A DNA stretch of 64,000 bases from Henricia sp. BOLD:AAB3569 (Eukaryota > Echinodermata > Asteroidea > Spinulosida > Echinasteridae), in the NCBI GenBank assembly GCA_037783545.1, contig JBBELK010000293.1:1240001-1304000 (forward strand), written 5' to 3'. Below, in pieces: positions 1 through 9,405 of the stretch; the first letter of the stretch is position 1; each line of letters starts with the position of its first letter. The notes below the pieces were generated by a model. It was not told the origin of the DNA and did no database searches. It worked only from the letters and a program-made list of their open reading frames with translations. The position numbers and the translations under genes are program-made.

Positions 1-59
1 CGTCTAATCGCGGAGCAAGACCATTTAATTTTCATTACTCAAAGGTAATCGAGGTAGTT

Positions 60-200
60 TTTCAGGAGAAAAACTACCTCGGATTCGAACCCGGGACCTC
101 CGACTAACCGGGCAGATGCTCTACCACCTGAGCTATAAGGCACAGGGGTATACTCCCTCAGGTTTTCCCTGTGAACCCAAGCTCGGTGTTGCATGGGAGC
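60..200 (-). repeat. tRNA-derived SINE, copy 1 (minus)
   Basis: Read on the minus strand, the sequence has an A-box-like segment (TAGCTCAGGTGGTAGAGC) and a B box (GGGTTCGAATCC), the two internal RNA polymerase III promoter parts of a tRNA. The anticodon arm does not pair well, so this is a SINE head rather than a working tRNA. The segment before the head (AAAACCTGAGGGAGTATA on the minus strand) recurs before the plus-strand copy at 283-460, so the two form an inverted pair. Confidence 0.55.
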
Positions 201-282
201 GCAACTGGGCAAAGTAACCAAAACAATATATATTTGGTATGTTGTCTAATCACCATTGAAATGAAATAACCAAACTTGGGAT

Positions 283-460
283 GAGAGAAAAATCATAGGG
301 CCTTATTGGGTTCATAGAAAAAACCTGAGGGGAGTATAGGCCTACCACTTTGCTTTGTAGCTCAGTTGGTAGAGAATCTGCCCGGGGAGTCGGAGGTCTC
401 TGGTTCGGATCATACACATCCTCAATCACACACGCCATTTGTAACAGTTTTCTATTCATG
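283..460 (+). repeat. tRNA-derived SINE, copy 2 (plus)
   Basis: The A-box-like segment (TAGCTCAGTTGGTAGAG, near 357) and a decayed B box (GGTTCGGATC, near 402) match the minus-strand copy at 60-200, including about 50 bp upstream of the tRNA-like head. The B box has lost the GTTCGAATCC core, so this copy is probably older or inactive. Confidence 0.5.
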
Positions 461-528
461 TAATCTTTTTTTTTTTAAATGCTAATTTTTGTTACCACCC
501 TTCTCAAATCTGAACAATCTCTTGGCAG

Positions 529-3500
529 AGTTTGAGTCGTGGAAAGCTTCCCTGGAGGAGGCTGAGAGTTGTTTCTTTGCTCAATACTCCGGTTTTCGCA
601 ACAAGGGAGGGTCCAGGTTCCGGTATCTCCAATGCAATCGATCAGGGATCTACAAGCAGAGAGGAATGGGGAAGCGACAGTCAAAACTTGCAGGTAGGCA
701 TTTGGTGTTGGTTTTACCACTTGATGCCGGGATTCTTTTTGGCAAGAAATACCTTTTTTCTGTTAAAGACAAATGTGATTGGCCAAATGTTAAGACCAGG
801 GGCCAATTTCATGGCACTCTTTAAGCTACAGTCACATAGGGCTCCCGGCGAGTCACGGCGAGCCACGGCGTGAGAACCGTGACGAACCGTGGTCGATCGG
901 GGCCACGCCGTCTTGACGCCGTCTTGACACCTTGGCACTCCGTGATAAAGCTACAGTCACATAGGGCTCCCGGCGAGTCACGGCGAGCCACGGCGTGAGA
1001 ACCGTGACGAACCGTGGTCGATCGGGGCAACGCCGTCTTGACGCCGTCTTGACACCTTGGCACTCCGTGATAAGCCGTGATGAAACGTGGCGCGCCGTGG
1101 GCCAAAACAAAATTTTTAAACATGCTTTAAACTACCGTGACTCGCCGTGTAGCGCCGTGAGGCGCCGTGACACCGTGATGCTCCGGGACGACACCGTCTC
1201 GGCGCCGTATTGACACCGGGAGCACCGTGTTGGAGCCGGCTTCGATGTGACTGAAGCTTTAGCCGTGATGAAACGTGGCGCGCCGTGGGCCAAAAAATAA
1301 TTTTTAAACATGCTTTAAACTACCGTGACTCGCCGTGAAGCGCCGTGAGGCGCCGTGACACCGTGATGCTCCGGGACGACACCGTCTCGGCGCCGTATTG
1401 ACGCCGGGAGCACCGTGGGTCACCGGGAACACGCCGGCTTCGATGTGACTGAAGCTTTAGCAGCTGATTTTGTACTAATGGGTGCTGTGGCTATTTCATG
1501 GAGACCGTAACCTTAAGCACTGCTAAACGTTTGCTAGCTTCAGAGGCAAAATTTGCTAAACACTAGTGAGGCAACAATGCTTGTTTCCAAGCAGGCACAT
1601 AAAGCATGCCATGGCCGTGGAATAGCGGTAACGTTAGTGCCGTTTTCCCGCGGGCTGCTGTATTCGGTACTGTTAACAAACATGGTACAGCCGTTGATAA
1701 ATTAATTATAAGCAGTTGCGACTCGTCTTGTAAAAGACGCGTTTTGTGAAATCGATCATAGCACGCGTCTTAGCCAAGATTAATCTTAGAGCTTGAACTC
1801 TTCTTAAATCCTAGGATCGATCCTAAGATAAGAGGAGTTTTGTGAAATCGACCCCAGGCTCTCTAATGTTTGTGCTTTTATTGTGGTACTTATTAATTAG
1901 CACTGACAGCCTCATCTTGGATGTTGAGCTATTGTATTACGTCACACGTCTTTTCATTTGCAAATTTTATCACAAAAGAAAGTACCAATACCCTCGTTTT
2001 AGATGACAATTTGAAATTACTCTATTATTTATCTACTTTTGTTTGTATATTTAGGAACTTGCAAGATTGACAACAACTGCACAGCTTCCATAAAAGTGAC
2101 TTGTCAGGCCGCTGGGAAAGTGGACATTGAATACCATCGGACTCACTACGGACACCAGAAAGATCTGGAACTCATGTGGCTTCCTCGTAAGAAACGCGAG
2201 GAGATAGTGGCAAAACTTGGGCAGGGAATCTCGCGCGATCTTATCATGGACGAGATGCGACATAGTGAGGAGGAAATGGAGAGACAACAGGAGCTGTTGC
2301 AACTCGGAGGCGCCTACGATATCAAGAAGTCGCTCGGAGTCCAGACATTTCAGAAAAGTTTGAATGAGAAAGACAGTGTTCTAGCGTGGATTTTGCAGTG
2401 GCAAACGACCGAGGAAAACCCGGTTCTATTCTATAAGCTACCTGGTCCCAACCCCAATCTAACACTTGATCTTTTGGCCGAAGACTACGTCATAATCCTT
2501 CAGAGTCCCTTTCAGAAGCACATGATGCAGAAGTTCGCCGGTCGTGGCGTGTGGTGCGATTCGACTCAAGGGACCAACGCGTACGATTTCCACATGATGA
2601 CGTTGATGACCGTTAACGAATTCGGGGAGGGGTTTCCCATGGCGTGGTGCATCTCAAACCGCGAGGACGAGAGTACGATTAGGATTTTCTTCAGTAAAGT
2701 GAAAGAGAACTGCGGTGACTTGATGCCGTGCTGGTTCATGGCCGATAAAGCCTTCGTGTGTCACAATATCTGGACGTCGGTGTTTTGGGGTTCACCACGG
2801 ATGTTAATTTGTCCGTGGCATGTAGAGCTAGCCTGGAAAGAGGAACTGAAAAATGAGATCCGTGACCTATCCGTCCAGGTACAGGTGTACAAGATGTTAT
2901 GCAAAGTCCTCGAGCAACAGAACGAAACCTCATTCGAGGATTCCCTCCAGAGGCTTCTGGCTCGTCTTGCAATCTCAGAAAAGACGATGTCATTCCGGAG
3001 GTACTTCATCAAGGAATGGGTTCCCAAGATGCATCAGTGGGCATCTTGTTATCGAACAGGCCACTGTCTCAATCCCGGCATTTTCACCGACGCGTTCCAC
3101 GTGGTCTTCAAGCAAATTTACAAACAGGGTCACGTCAACAGTCGCGTGGACAGCTGCCTGGTGCACCTCCTCAAATACATCCGGGACAGAATGTTCAACT
3201 GGATGGTCAAGTTCCCGCAAGTCAAAGTAACAATGAGGGTCAAGCTCATTCATGATCATCACCTCCGCAGCATGCTTCTAAGCTTCAATCGCGTCAAGCA
3301 ACTCGACGACCAAGAATCCTGGTCAATCCAAGCCGAAGATGGGAACGATTCTTACGTAGTGGAGCGACTTTCCGCCGCGTGCCCCCTCGAAGAATGCAAG
3401 CTGCGCTGCGAGGAGTGTGGCGTTTGTATCCACCTCTTTCTCTGTAACTGCCCGGACTGTCTCATCAACTCCACGATCTGCAAACACATTCATCTCATTC

Positions 3501-3802
3501 AGAGACTCGTACGACTGCAGATACTCATCCAGAACGAAGAGAACAAGACCAGCGAAGAAGAAACGGAAGAACTAAAGAGCTGTCTCAGCTCAACCCTGCG
3601 ACAAATAACCTCCATGGTAGAAGCAGCTGACGATAGCAATCTTGAAACACTCAAAGAACTTGAGAAAATGCTATCTGCATCCCATCAACTTTTGACCAGT
3701 GGCATCCAACAAACGAACAGTGCTGGACAAGATGCGTGCAGGAATAAAAGACCGGAAATTGGGGAATTTCTAGACCAGCAGAACAAGAAAATGAAACTCT
3801 GA
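529..3802 (+). CDS. FLYWCH/FAR1-like finger + MULE-type RNase H fold + SWIM finger protein (5' partial)
   Basis: I assemble two exons, 529-693 and 2055-3802. The donor CAG|GTAGGC and acceptor TTTAG|GAACTT join in frame. The first exon (ESWKASLEEAES...) and the start of the second complete a FLYWCH/FAR1-type zinc finger: Cys in LQCNRSG, Cys in CKIDNNC, then His residues in YHRTHYGH. Next comes a Mutator-like RNase H fold with Asp at codon 2558-2560 (VWCDSTQ), Asp at 2744-2746 (FMADKAF) and the C...W.H signature ICPWHVELAW. At the usual third catalytic site the sequence reads IFTDAFHVVFK: Asp at 3089-3091 where MULE transposases normally have Glu. A SWIM finger follows near 3444-3494 (CNC...CKH). 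The C-terminus is Glu-rich and probably helical. No start codon is supported, so one or more 5' exons lie left of the window. The architecture recalls ZSWIM1/3-like animal proteins thought to derive from MULE transposases. Splicing and the changed third residue favour a host gene over an active transposon (inference). Confidence 0.75.
694..2054 (+). other. Intron of the MULE/SWIM gene
   Basis: This 1361-bp intron holds the CCGTGA-rich inverted-repeat element at 821-1461. The part from 1462 to 2054 has no ORF that I can support. Near 1742 and 1837 the phrase TTTTGTGAAATCGA occurs twice, resembling ends of a small decayed MITE, but its limits are unclear. Confidence 0.6.
821..1461. mobile_element. 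MITE with doubled ends built of CCGTGA repeats
   Basis: The ends are inverted repeats: AAGCTACAGTCACAT at 823 and ATGTGACTGAAGCTTT ending at 1458. The left end segment (125 bp) is present twice in tandem (823-947, 948-1072). The right end segment (about 190 bp) is also present twice (1073-1260, 1261-1459), giving a left-left-right-right layout. The interior is made of short iterations on CCGTGA, GCCGTGA and TCACGG. It is GC-rich against an AT-rich background. No coding sequence is seen. Confidence 0.75.
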
Positions 3803-3951
3803 ATGTGACACGGGGCTGCTTTGACCAGTGTCGTGGGAGTGCATAGTAATTAATGTTGAAATTCAAATTGCGATGGATATGTTCAGTGTTCATAGAATTC
3901 TTAAGGAGGTTAAAAGGATTCTGTGTAGGCTTGGTCATCTTCTCTGAAGTC

Positions 3952-4468
3952 GAAGGAGCGTGTCCAGATCACATTTTTTAGCACCCCCCCACCCCCCATT
4001 TTACCCATTGGTGTCATATTTTTCTCATTACCATTCTGAAATTTCACGCCCTCTATCCGTATATTTCCAGGGATATTGTCAAAAATCCACCAAAAGTTTA
4101 GTAAACTAATTTATGGGGTTACATAAAGCAGTGTAGTGATTACACCAACCTTTTTGCTTCCACTTCCAAATTAAACAGCTAGAATCCCCCCGTCCACATT
4201 TTTTTAGTTTTTCTGTTTATCATGGAGGTGTATGTGTCTACAACACCATCACAACTTGTTTTTCACAAAAAATCGACAGGCTTTTGCTTAAAACGTAAAG
4301 CAGTCCGACCCTCTTCACCCGAAATTCTGAAACGCTCGAGGTCACTTGGTAAAAGGATTGCAAATTTCCTGTTTTCTTCCCATGCATAGTATTTTGGGGA
4401 GGTATTTTATGTGATTGTTAGGTTAGAACTAAATAAACATTTTTTTAAAAATCTGGTCACGCTCCTTT
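3952..4468. mobile_element. MITE family 'AGGAGCGTG', fullest copy
   Basis: The terminal inverted repeats are AAGGAGCGTGTCCAGAT at the left and ATCTGGTCACGCTCCTTT at the right. The 517-bp interior is non-coding and has a C-rich run near 3984. It lies 150 bp after the stop codon of the MULE/SWIM gene. Related copies are at about 11025-11379, 53935-54290 and 63395-63490. Confidence 0.7.
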
Positions 4469-4552
4469 CAAATCAATTCTAAGGCTGGAATCTGAATCAC
4501 ATTTCTGCCTTTTGGGGGAATCGATTCTGATCTTAGTGGCGGATTGCCACTT

Positions 4553-5035
4553 AGGGGCGGATTGCAATAAAATAGATTTAGCTACTGGTCTAAAATCGGT
4601 GTTTTATAGCTCGCTATCCAACTTAGCCAGTCTCGGCTCAGTCACTCAGTCACTGGTCTAACACCAGCCGAAAACCCAACTTAATGGAAAGTGATGCAGC
4701 TGGCTTTACTTTTATGTGTATTTCAAGCCAAACAAATGTCTCCACGAAGCCACTTGAAGACGCAGTTTTTGCAAAGAAAGTAAGAAACTGACTGCGAAAG
4801 TTATCAAATAGCACTAAAAAGGCTCAAATGGGTATGTGTGTTCGGTTCGTCTTTTTTCAACAAAAATTACGAGATGTAGCGCGGTGTCCAAAAATTATAG
4901 CCTGCGGGCCTAAATTTTAAGACTGGTCTAACTTTAAGACCACGGTATTGCAACAGGTCTATAATTATAGACCGGTTTTAGTGAGCGCCACATTAGCCGG
5001 ATAAGCCTGCAGACCGCATATTGCAATCTGCCCCT
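4553..5035. mobile_element. MITE with GGGGCGGATTGCAATA ends
   Basis: The inverted ends are AGGGGCGGATTGCAATA at 4553 and TATTGCAATCTGCCCCT ending at 5035. The interior repeats the phrase ACTGGTCTAA and related forms on both strands, so the subterminal regions are also palindromic. There is no coding sequence. Confidence 0.7.
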
Positions 5036-5342
5036 GGAAGTAACCGGCGATTTTGAATGTTAATGATGCAAAAATTACAAAACTCTGGGAATTCACCATC
5101 GCAAATTAAACGGGGATTCCCCCATTGGGTCTGGTATAAAAATTAAGGATTCCCTCTCAGGAGATCAAAAAATCTAATTTTTCAAAAAAATTTCAATGTG
5201 ACTGGTTTTGTCCTGAAGGGTCACGGATCACATAACCAACGAGCGAGATGACGTAACAATCCCCTTCGTGTGAAGCAGGATAGGATTAAATGGAGTACTC
5301 GACGAACCGCCGCTCATTGTGTTTGTGTTTACATACGAGTCT

Positions 5343-5594
5343 GTTTTCAATACTGGAGAGATTTTTTAACCAGGATCATATCTCTGTGCAATGCCAGTTA
5401 TCTTTTCTCAAAACAAAAGAAATATCTCAAGACAGATCTAAGGAGATGACTTCAGCCTAAGAATGGCAACATATAGTGCCACAACATACCTCTCTGTACA
5501 AAATTCCCATATAATGTATGTAACAAGGACACATACTTTGTGACATATTTTGGCGAAATAATCCTACAGGAAAAGTCTCTCCGGTATTGAAAAC
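5343..5594. mobile_element. Short MITE with TTTTCAATACTGGAGAGA ends
   Basis: The left end TTTTCAATACTGGAGAGA (near 5345) is matched in inverse by TCTCTCCGGTATTGAAAA (near 5576-5593). The interior is about 250 bp and non-coding. I see no other copy in the window. Confidence 0.55.
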
Positions 5595-5653
5595 TTATAT
5601 GACAATTTTGCTATAGTTTATATCACACTCTTTAACTGATTGGGATGCAGTTT

Positions 5654-5897
5654 AGTCTTTCTATAAATTAGGGGTCCAAAAGTGTGACATTTGGTGTCCC
5701 TCCGTTACACCTGACATGTTATTTTTCATACAAGAATCATTTAAATGGCTTTTAAACCATTTTTTATGAACTGTACTTTATGTACTCACTCTCTGAGATG
5801 GAAAGTATTTAAAGAATGTGTCCTGAATTTACACAAACAAGATGTCAGATGTAACAGGGGGCACTAAAAATGGACCCTTGATTTATAGAAAGACCCA
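5654..5897. mobile_element. MITE family 'TCTTTCTATAAAT', copy 1
   Basis: The ends TCTTTCTATAAATTAGGGG and ATTTATAGAAAGACCC are inverted. Internal phrases (CCGTTACACCTGACAT and inverse ATGTCAGATGTAAC) extend the palindrome. Copies of near-equal length are at 34161-34410 and 42320-42562. Confidence 0.7.
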
Positions 5898-5970
5898 GTT
5901 ACGTGTCTAGGGTCTTGATGAGACAATGATGCACAAGAACAATGGAACTCATTAGCATAACAATTAAACA

Positions 5971-6197
5971 TACGGGCCAATGAGAAGCTTGGGATTGATG
6001 AGACAGATTATGCAAGCGTGGGTTGAGGGCCAATGGGAAGCTTGGGCTTGATGAGACAAATATGCAAGCGTGGGTTTAGGGCCAATGAGAAGCTTGGGGG
6101 TTGATGAGACAGAAATGCAAGCGTGGTTTTAGGACCAATGGGGAGCTTGGGATTGATAAGACAGATTATGCAAGCGTGGGTTTATGGCCATATAAAC
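5971..6197 (+). promoter_or_regulatory. CCAAT-box tandem array plus TATA box
   Basis: Four tandem repeats of about 52.5 bp each carry GGGCCAAT or GGACCAAT followed by GAAGCTTGGG or a close form, TTGATGAGACA and ATGCAAGCGTGG. The CCAAT cores start at 5977, 6030, 6082 and 6135. A fifth repeat at 6187 has CCATATAAA in the CCAAT position, giving a TATA box about 90 bp before an ATG at 6281. Spacings of 53, 52, 53 and 52 bp equal about five turns of B-DNA, so all boxes would face the same side of the helix. This looks like a strong TATA promoter with stacked NF-Y-type sites (inference). Confidence 0.7.
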
Positions 6198-6541
6198 AGC
6201 GTTGTTGGAGTTATCCGTCAAATTCATTTCTCGAATCTACATTGTTCTACACTACCCTACGAAGCAAGCAAGAAATCAAGATGGCCGGTTATTACACGAT
6301 GCAGCTGGTAAACGACGTGAGGTTCGCGAGTACATCCCTCCCTCGGTGACGGCCAAGGTGGACCCGGAACGCCTCCAACGTCTGCAACGAAGGATGACCG
6401 CCAGAGCCGAGGTGAAGTTGGCCCCGTCGTTCAACGCCACCCCCTCGGCGAGACGGGAAGTCCACGCTGATCCCTCAAGAAGGTTCAAGATGACCGACGT
6501 ACGCCACGTACGTGGTAGTTGAGCCATTCAGAGACAATAGG

Positions 6542-6969
6542 GAGGTTTCGCAAGCCGACGGATACGCGTACGCATACGTTTAGCTACCCGTAACCGTTAG
6601 TGGCATTTATGTGGTTTCGCAACTCCCAAACTACAGCATGTTAGCTAAAAGTAGTCTATTTCCGACAGCAGGAAAACTACCCGGCATAACACGGCATTGA
6701 TACCAATTTTACTTTCGTTTCAAAGCTTTGAAGCGTACAAAAAGTTCCTGGACATTCATAATTTATACTTTTTTCAAGCTGTATGCGTAAACGGAACGAA
6801 AGATGAGGAAAAACACTAGAAATTCGAGATTTCGCTACGCGTTTTGTGCTTACGCATAGCGAGCTTGATATCCGTGCCGTGCAAACGCGTAGCGGATAGC
6901 AAGACGCATATGACGTCACAAAACCGCGCTATCCGTCGCGCTATCCGTATCCGTGCGCTTGCGAAACTC
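6542..6969. mobile_element. MITE inserted in the PC4 gene (element 1)
   Basis: The ends are GAGGTTTCGCAAGC (6542) and GCTTGCGAAACTC (6957-6969), inverted with one base missing. AATAGG flanks it on both sides (6536-6541 and 6970-6975), a likely target duplication. The interior has GCGTACGC/GCGTAGC-rich palindromes. It is non-coding. Confidence 0.65.
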
Positions 6970-6975
6970 AATAGG

Positions 6976-7201
6976 GAGGTTTCGGTCGCGTACGGTTAGG
7001 CAAAACGACGACTATTAGTGAATTTTACGTCATCGATTTGTGCGTACTTGTGGCGTTTACACAAATATCCCAAGTGTTGTTTTGTTGTTTACACTGATAG
7101 CAACGCCTCTACACCTTAGTGAAAAATGGACAGCGAAAGGTAACGAGTTTGAGGTTTGGCTAATCGTAGTCGTAATCACTAACCGTGCACACCGAAACCT
7201 C
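6976..7201. mobile_element. MITE inserted in the PC4 gene (element 2)
   Basis: GAGGTTTCGGT at 6976 is inverted as ACCGAAACCTC ending at 7201. It directly abuts element 1 and shares its outer TIR bases, so the two are related. No clear target duplication is seen for this element alone. The combined insert 6542-7201 is 660 bp, a multiple of three, but contains in-frame stops. Confidence 0.6.
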
Positions 7202-8195
7202 GCTACTGTCTACGTGAAGGTCCGCGAGTACTGCCCCATCAGCGACGGCACTTTCTGGGGCGGCCCCCGAGGGATCAACCTTCGCATCCACGAATGGGCG
7301 AGACTGGTGGAGCTGTTACCATCCATTAACAAGGCGGTCGATGATGCTGTTCAAGAACAGGAGAGCCGGAAGAGGAAGCGTGATGTGGCTGATGAAGAAG
7401 AAGAAGAAGACGACGTCGTCCCTGACACTAGCTGCAAAGAGCTGAAGATTGCCGAGGAAGATCAAGATCAAGACGGAGGACAAGCCGCCCCTGAGGTGGA
7501 CGCAAAAGAACTTTCTTTTAATATAATCCAGGCAATACTTGTACCGACGGTGCTTAAGAAAATAGATGAAATCAGTATGAGACATTGTTACGGGTGCGGC
7601 TTGCCCCCGGTCGATGATGTCACGCAGCGCAATCACGCTTGTATGATGGATTCAATGCAGATTAAAATCGAGCAATTCTTTGATATAGCGCTTGATGAGA
7701 TTATTGAGAGGGGGTTGGGCACGTGCAGGATGGAATGGAATTTAAAAGCACGTGAGATCGATAGCATAGCCACAGCATATCCTACAATTTACCACACAAA
7801 CGGTATTTTCACTGAATACGTGGACAAGCACGTGAACATCCCCGAAAAACGGGAATCTGTGCTTTTCGTGTTATACCAAATGTTAAAATTTGTTTAAATC
7901 TGTTTGTGTACTTTGTAACTTTAACTGCTTTGTAAAATAAAAATTGTGTAAAAGTTCTTGTAAAAATAATAATAAAAATAAAAACATATTATAATAATAA
8001 TAATTGTAATTTGTCAAACTTTAAGTTTCTAGGGTATTGATGAGACAATCTATTGTTAGTTTATGCATGATGCACAAGAACAATGGAACTCATTAGCATA
8101 TGTTTAATTCACGGACCAACACCGCATATGCCATTTTATTAGAAGACTCCAAACAATCCTATGAACCTTTGCGGGATGTGGTTTTGTTTACATTA

Positions 8196-8334
8196 TAGAC
8201 CGTATCGAATAGCCGCCATTTCGTGGGGCACCTTTTGTTACTTAAACCGTTCAACAATGGAAGCACAATATGTGCAACCACGCATATCCTCAAGAAACTG
8301 CCCCATGAAATGGCGGCTATTCGATATGGTCTAT
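8196..8334. mobile_element. 139-bp palindromic MITE
   Basis: The arms TAGACCGTATCGAATAGCC at the left and GGCTATTCGATATGGTCTA at the right are near-perfect inverses. They extend inward through GCCATTTCGTGGGGCA and TGCCCCATGAAATGGC. It can fold into a long hairpin. No coding sequence. Confidence 0.7.
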
Positions 8335-8427
8335 CGACGTCCTCTCTCATTCGGTCTGTTGTGTATAATACTTGAATTTGATAAATTAGAGGCAGCATTT
8401 GAAAATGTATACAAAAATTAAAAATGA

Positions 8428-8838
8428 CGGTATTTTTTTTCGTATACATTGAACAAAGATTTTAAGGAAGTTACCTCCTGGAATCAACAGATAATGTAAT
8501 TTTAAGATATACTTCCCACTTGCACTTCTGTCGGAAATGTTGCTTTTCTGTGGAAAAGTCACATTTTCTCCTTCAAAAATTGCCTTCAGTTAGTGCACAA
8601 GATAACTATTCACACGTGCACGCAGCGCCCTCTGTTGTCGCGCTTACGCACAGACCGCTCACCGCGTCATTTTGTGCATTACTTTATGCAGTAATTTTAT
8701 CATTTATTTATCTCAGAAATGCAACATTTGCGACAGAAGTGCAAGTGGGAAGTATATCTTAGAATTTGATGATCTGTTGATTCCACTGAGGAGGTAATTT
8801 ACTTAAAATCTTTGTTCAATGTATACGAAAAAAATACT
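8428..8838. mobile_element. MITE, intact relative of the transposon's target
   Basis: Long inverted arms run from GTATTTTTTTTCGTATACAT at the left to ATGTATACGAAAAAAATAC at the right, through GAACAAAGATTTTAAG and CACTTGCACTTCTGTCG. The centre has GCAGCGCCCTCTGTTGTCGC. A second copy begins near 11820 and is split at CAGTTA by the transposon at 11988-16654. The uninterrupted CAGTTAGTGCAC here (about 8587) serves as the empty site. Confidence 0.75.
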
Positions 8839-9074
8839 AAAATGACTGCACACACAAGTCATGATTTCACAGTTAGGAACTCAGAGAATACAGTAGTATT
8901 TCACTTGCTGGCAAGTGTGTCATAATAACATGACCGTTTTGTATTTCGATCCTTTTTATACATGTTTTGTATAACCTTCGAGATTAAAAGCAAATTTGGA
9001 CACGTTATATTTTGTTTATAAAAAGAATAAATCTTTTAAAAGACATCGAGTTTTAATATAGACCCACTACATAA

Positions 9075-9400
9075 TTTACAGTGACCCAAAATTTTGATAG
9101 CAACGGTAACGAACACCACATGACTTTTTTTCATGTAAAATGGCACTTTTGTGGGAGAAATTGCCAACTGAAGGTGTTTTTTTTTTAAGTTGTGTGCAGA
9201 CAACATTTTTACCATTTATTCATACACAAAATAACAAGCATGGATTTTTCAGGTTTTCTGAAATATTACTGCATTTATATGGCTGAAATGTTTGGATTTT
9301 TTACAAGGCAATTTATCAACATTATTCTGTAGTTATTATGCTGTTCCAATCATGTACATGTAGTATGTCTTTAAAGGCCATTGTCATTTGCAGTGATCCC
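9075..9400. mobile_element. Degenerate copy of the TTAA/'AAAGGCC' MITE family
   Basis: Phrases such as TTTTGATAGCAACGGTAACG, AACACCACATGA and TTTTCAGGTTTTCTGAA match copies at 28272-28575, 32697-33023 and 35831-36207. The right part has TTTAAAGGCCATTGTCATTT. The ends are too decayed to fix exactly. Confidence 0.5.
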
Positions 9401-9405
9401 AAAGT

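Larger units (their letters stand above)
6281..7897 (+). pseudogene. PC4 (p15) coactivator-domain gene, interrupted
   Basis: PC4 is a single-stranded DNA-binding domain of transcription coactivators. From the ATG at 6281 the reading starts MAGYYTMQLVNDVR and stops at 6349. The continuation (VREYIPPSVTAKVDPERLQ...) is in another frame to 6522. The strand YVVVEPFRDNR (6509-6541) is in the first frame again. The rest of the domain (TVYVKVREYCP...GPRGINLRIHEW) starts after 7201 and runs in that same frame to a stop at 7897. The domain is therefore cut between two beta strands by 660 bp of inserted MITE. Downstream are an acidic run (about 7396-7425), a CYGCG...HAC zinc-knuckle-like motif (about 7585-7645) and a helical tail. 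Two frameshifts plus the insertion suggest a pseudogene. AATAAA-type signals lie just after the stop (about 7935). I recall similar PC4 plus C-x2-C/H-x-C proteins as multicopy genes in marine invertebrates, but cannot verify that here. Confidence 0.65.
5906..8101 (+). repeat. PC4-gene unit bounded by a direct repeat
   Basis: A sequence running TCTAGGGT-TTGATGAGACAA then TGCACAAGAACAATGGAACT and CATTAGCATA occurs at 5906-5959 and again, same orientation, at 8028-8101. The second copy has about 20 extra bases in the middle. The repeat encloses the promoter and coding region of the PC4-domain gene. This could be the scar of a tandem gene array (one unit plus the start of the next) or the terminal direct repeats of a mobile unit. 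The sequence alone does not decide. Confidence 0.6.

Noticed and set aside
70-145. Possible tRNA gene (minus strand)
   Set aside because: A and B boxes are good, but the anticodon arm does not pair and a related SINE copy lies at 283-460.
2736-3262. Several ORFs antisense or shifted inside 2055-3802
   Set aside because: Overlap the MULE/SWIM coding exon and have no own homology features.
6101-6280. ORFs through the CCAAT repeats
   Set aside because: They read through the promoter array and TATA box and lack any protein features.
7040-7200. Start of a PC4 gene at 7040
   Set aside because: 7040-7201 is inside MITE element 2; the PC4 homology begins only after 7201, so this ATG is not the true start.
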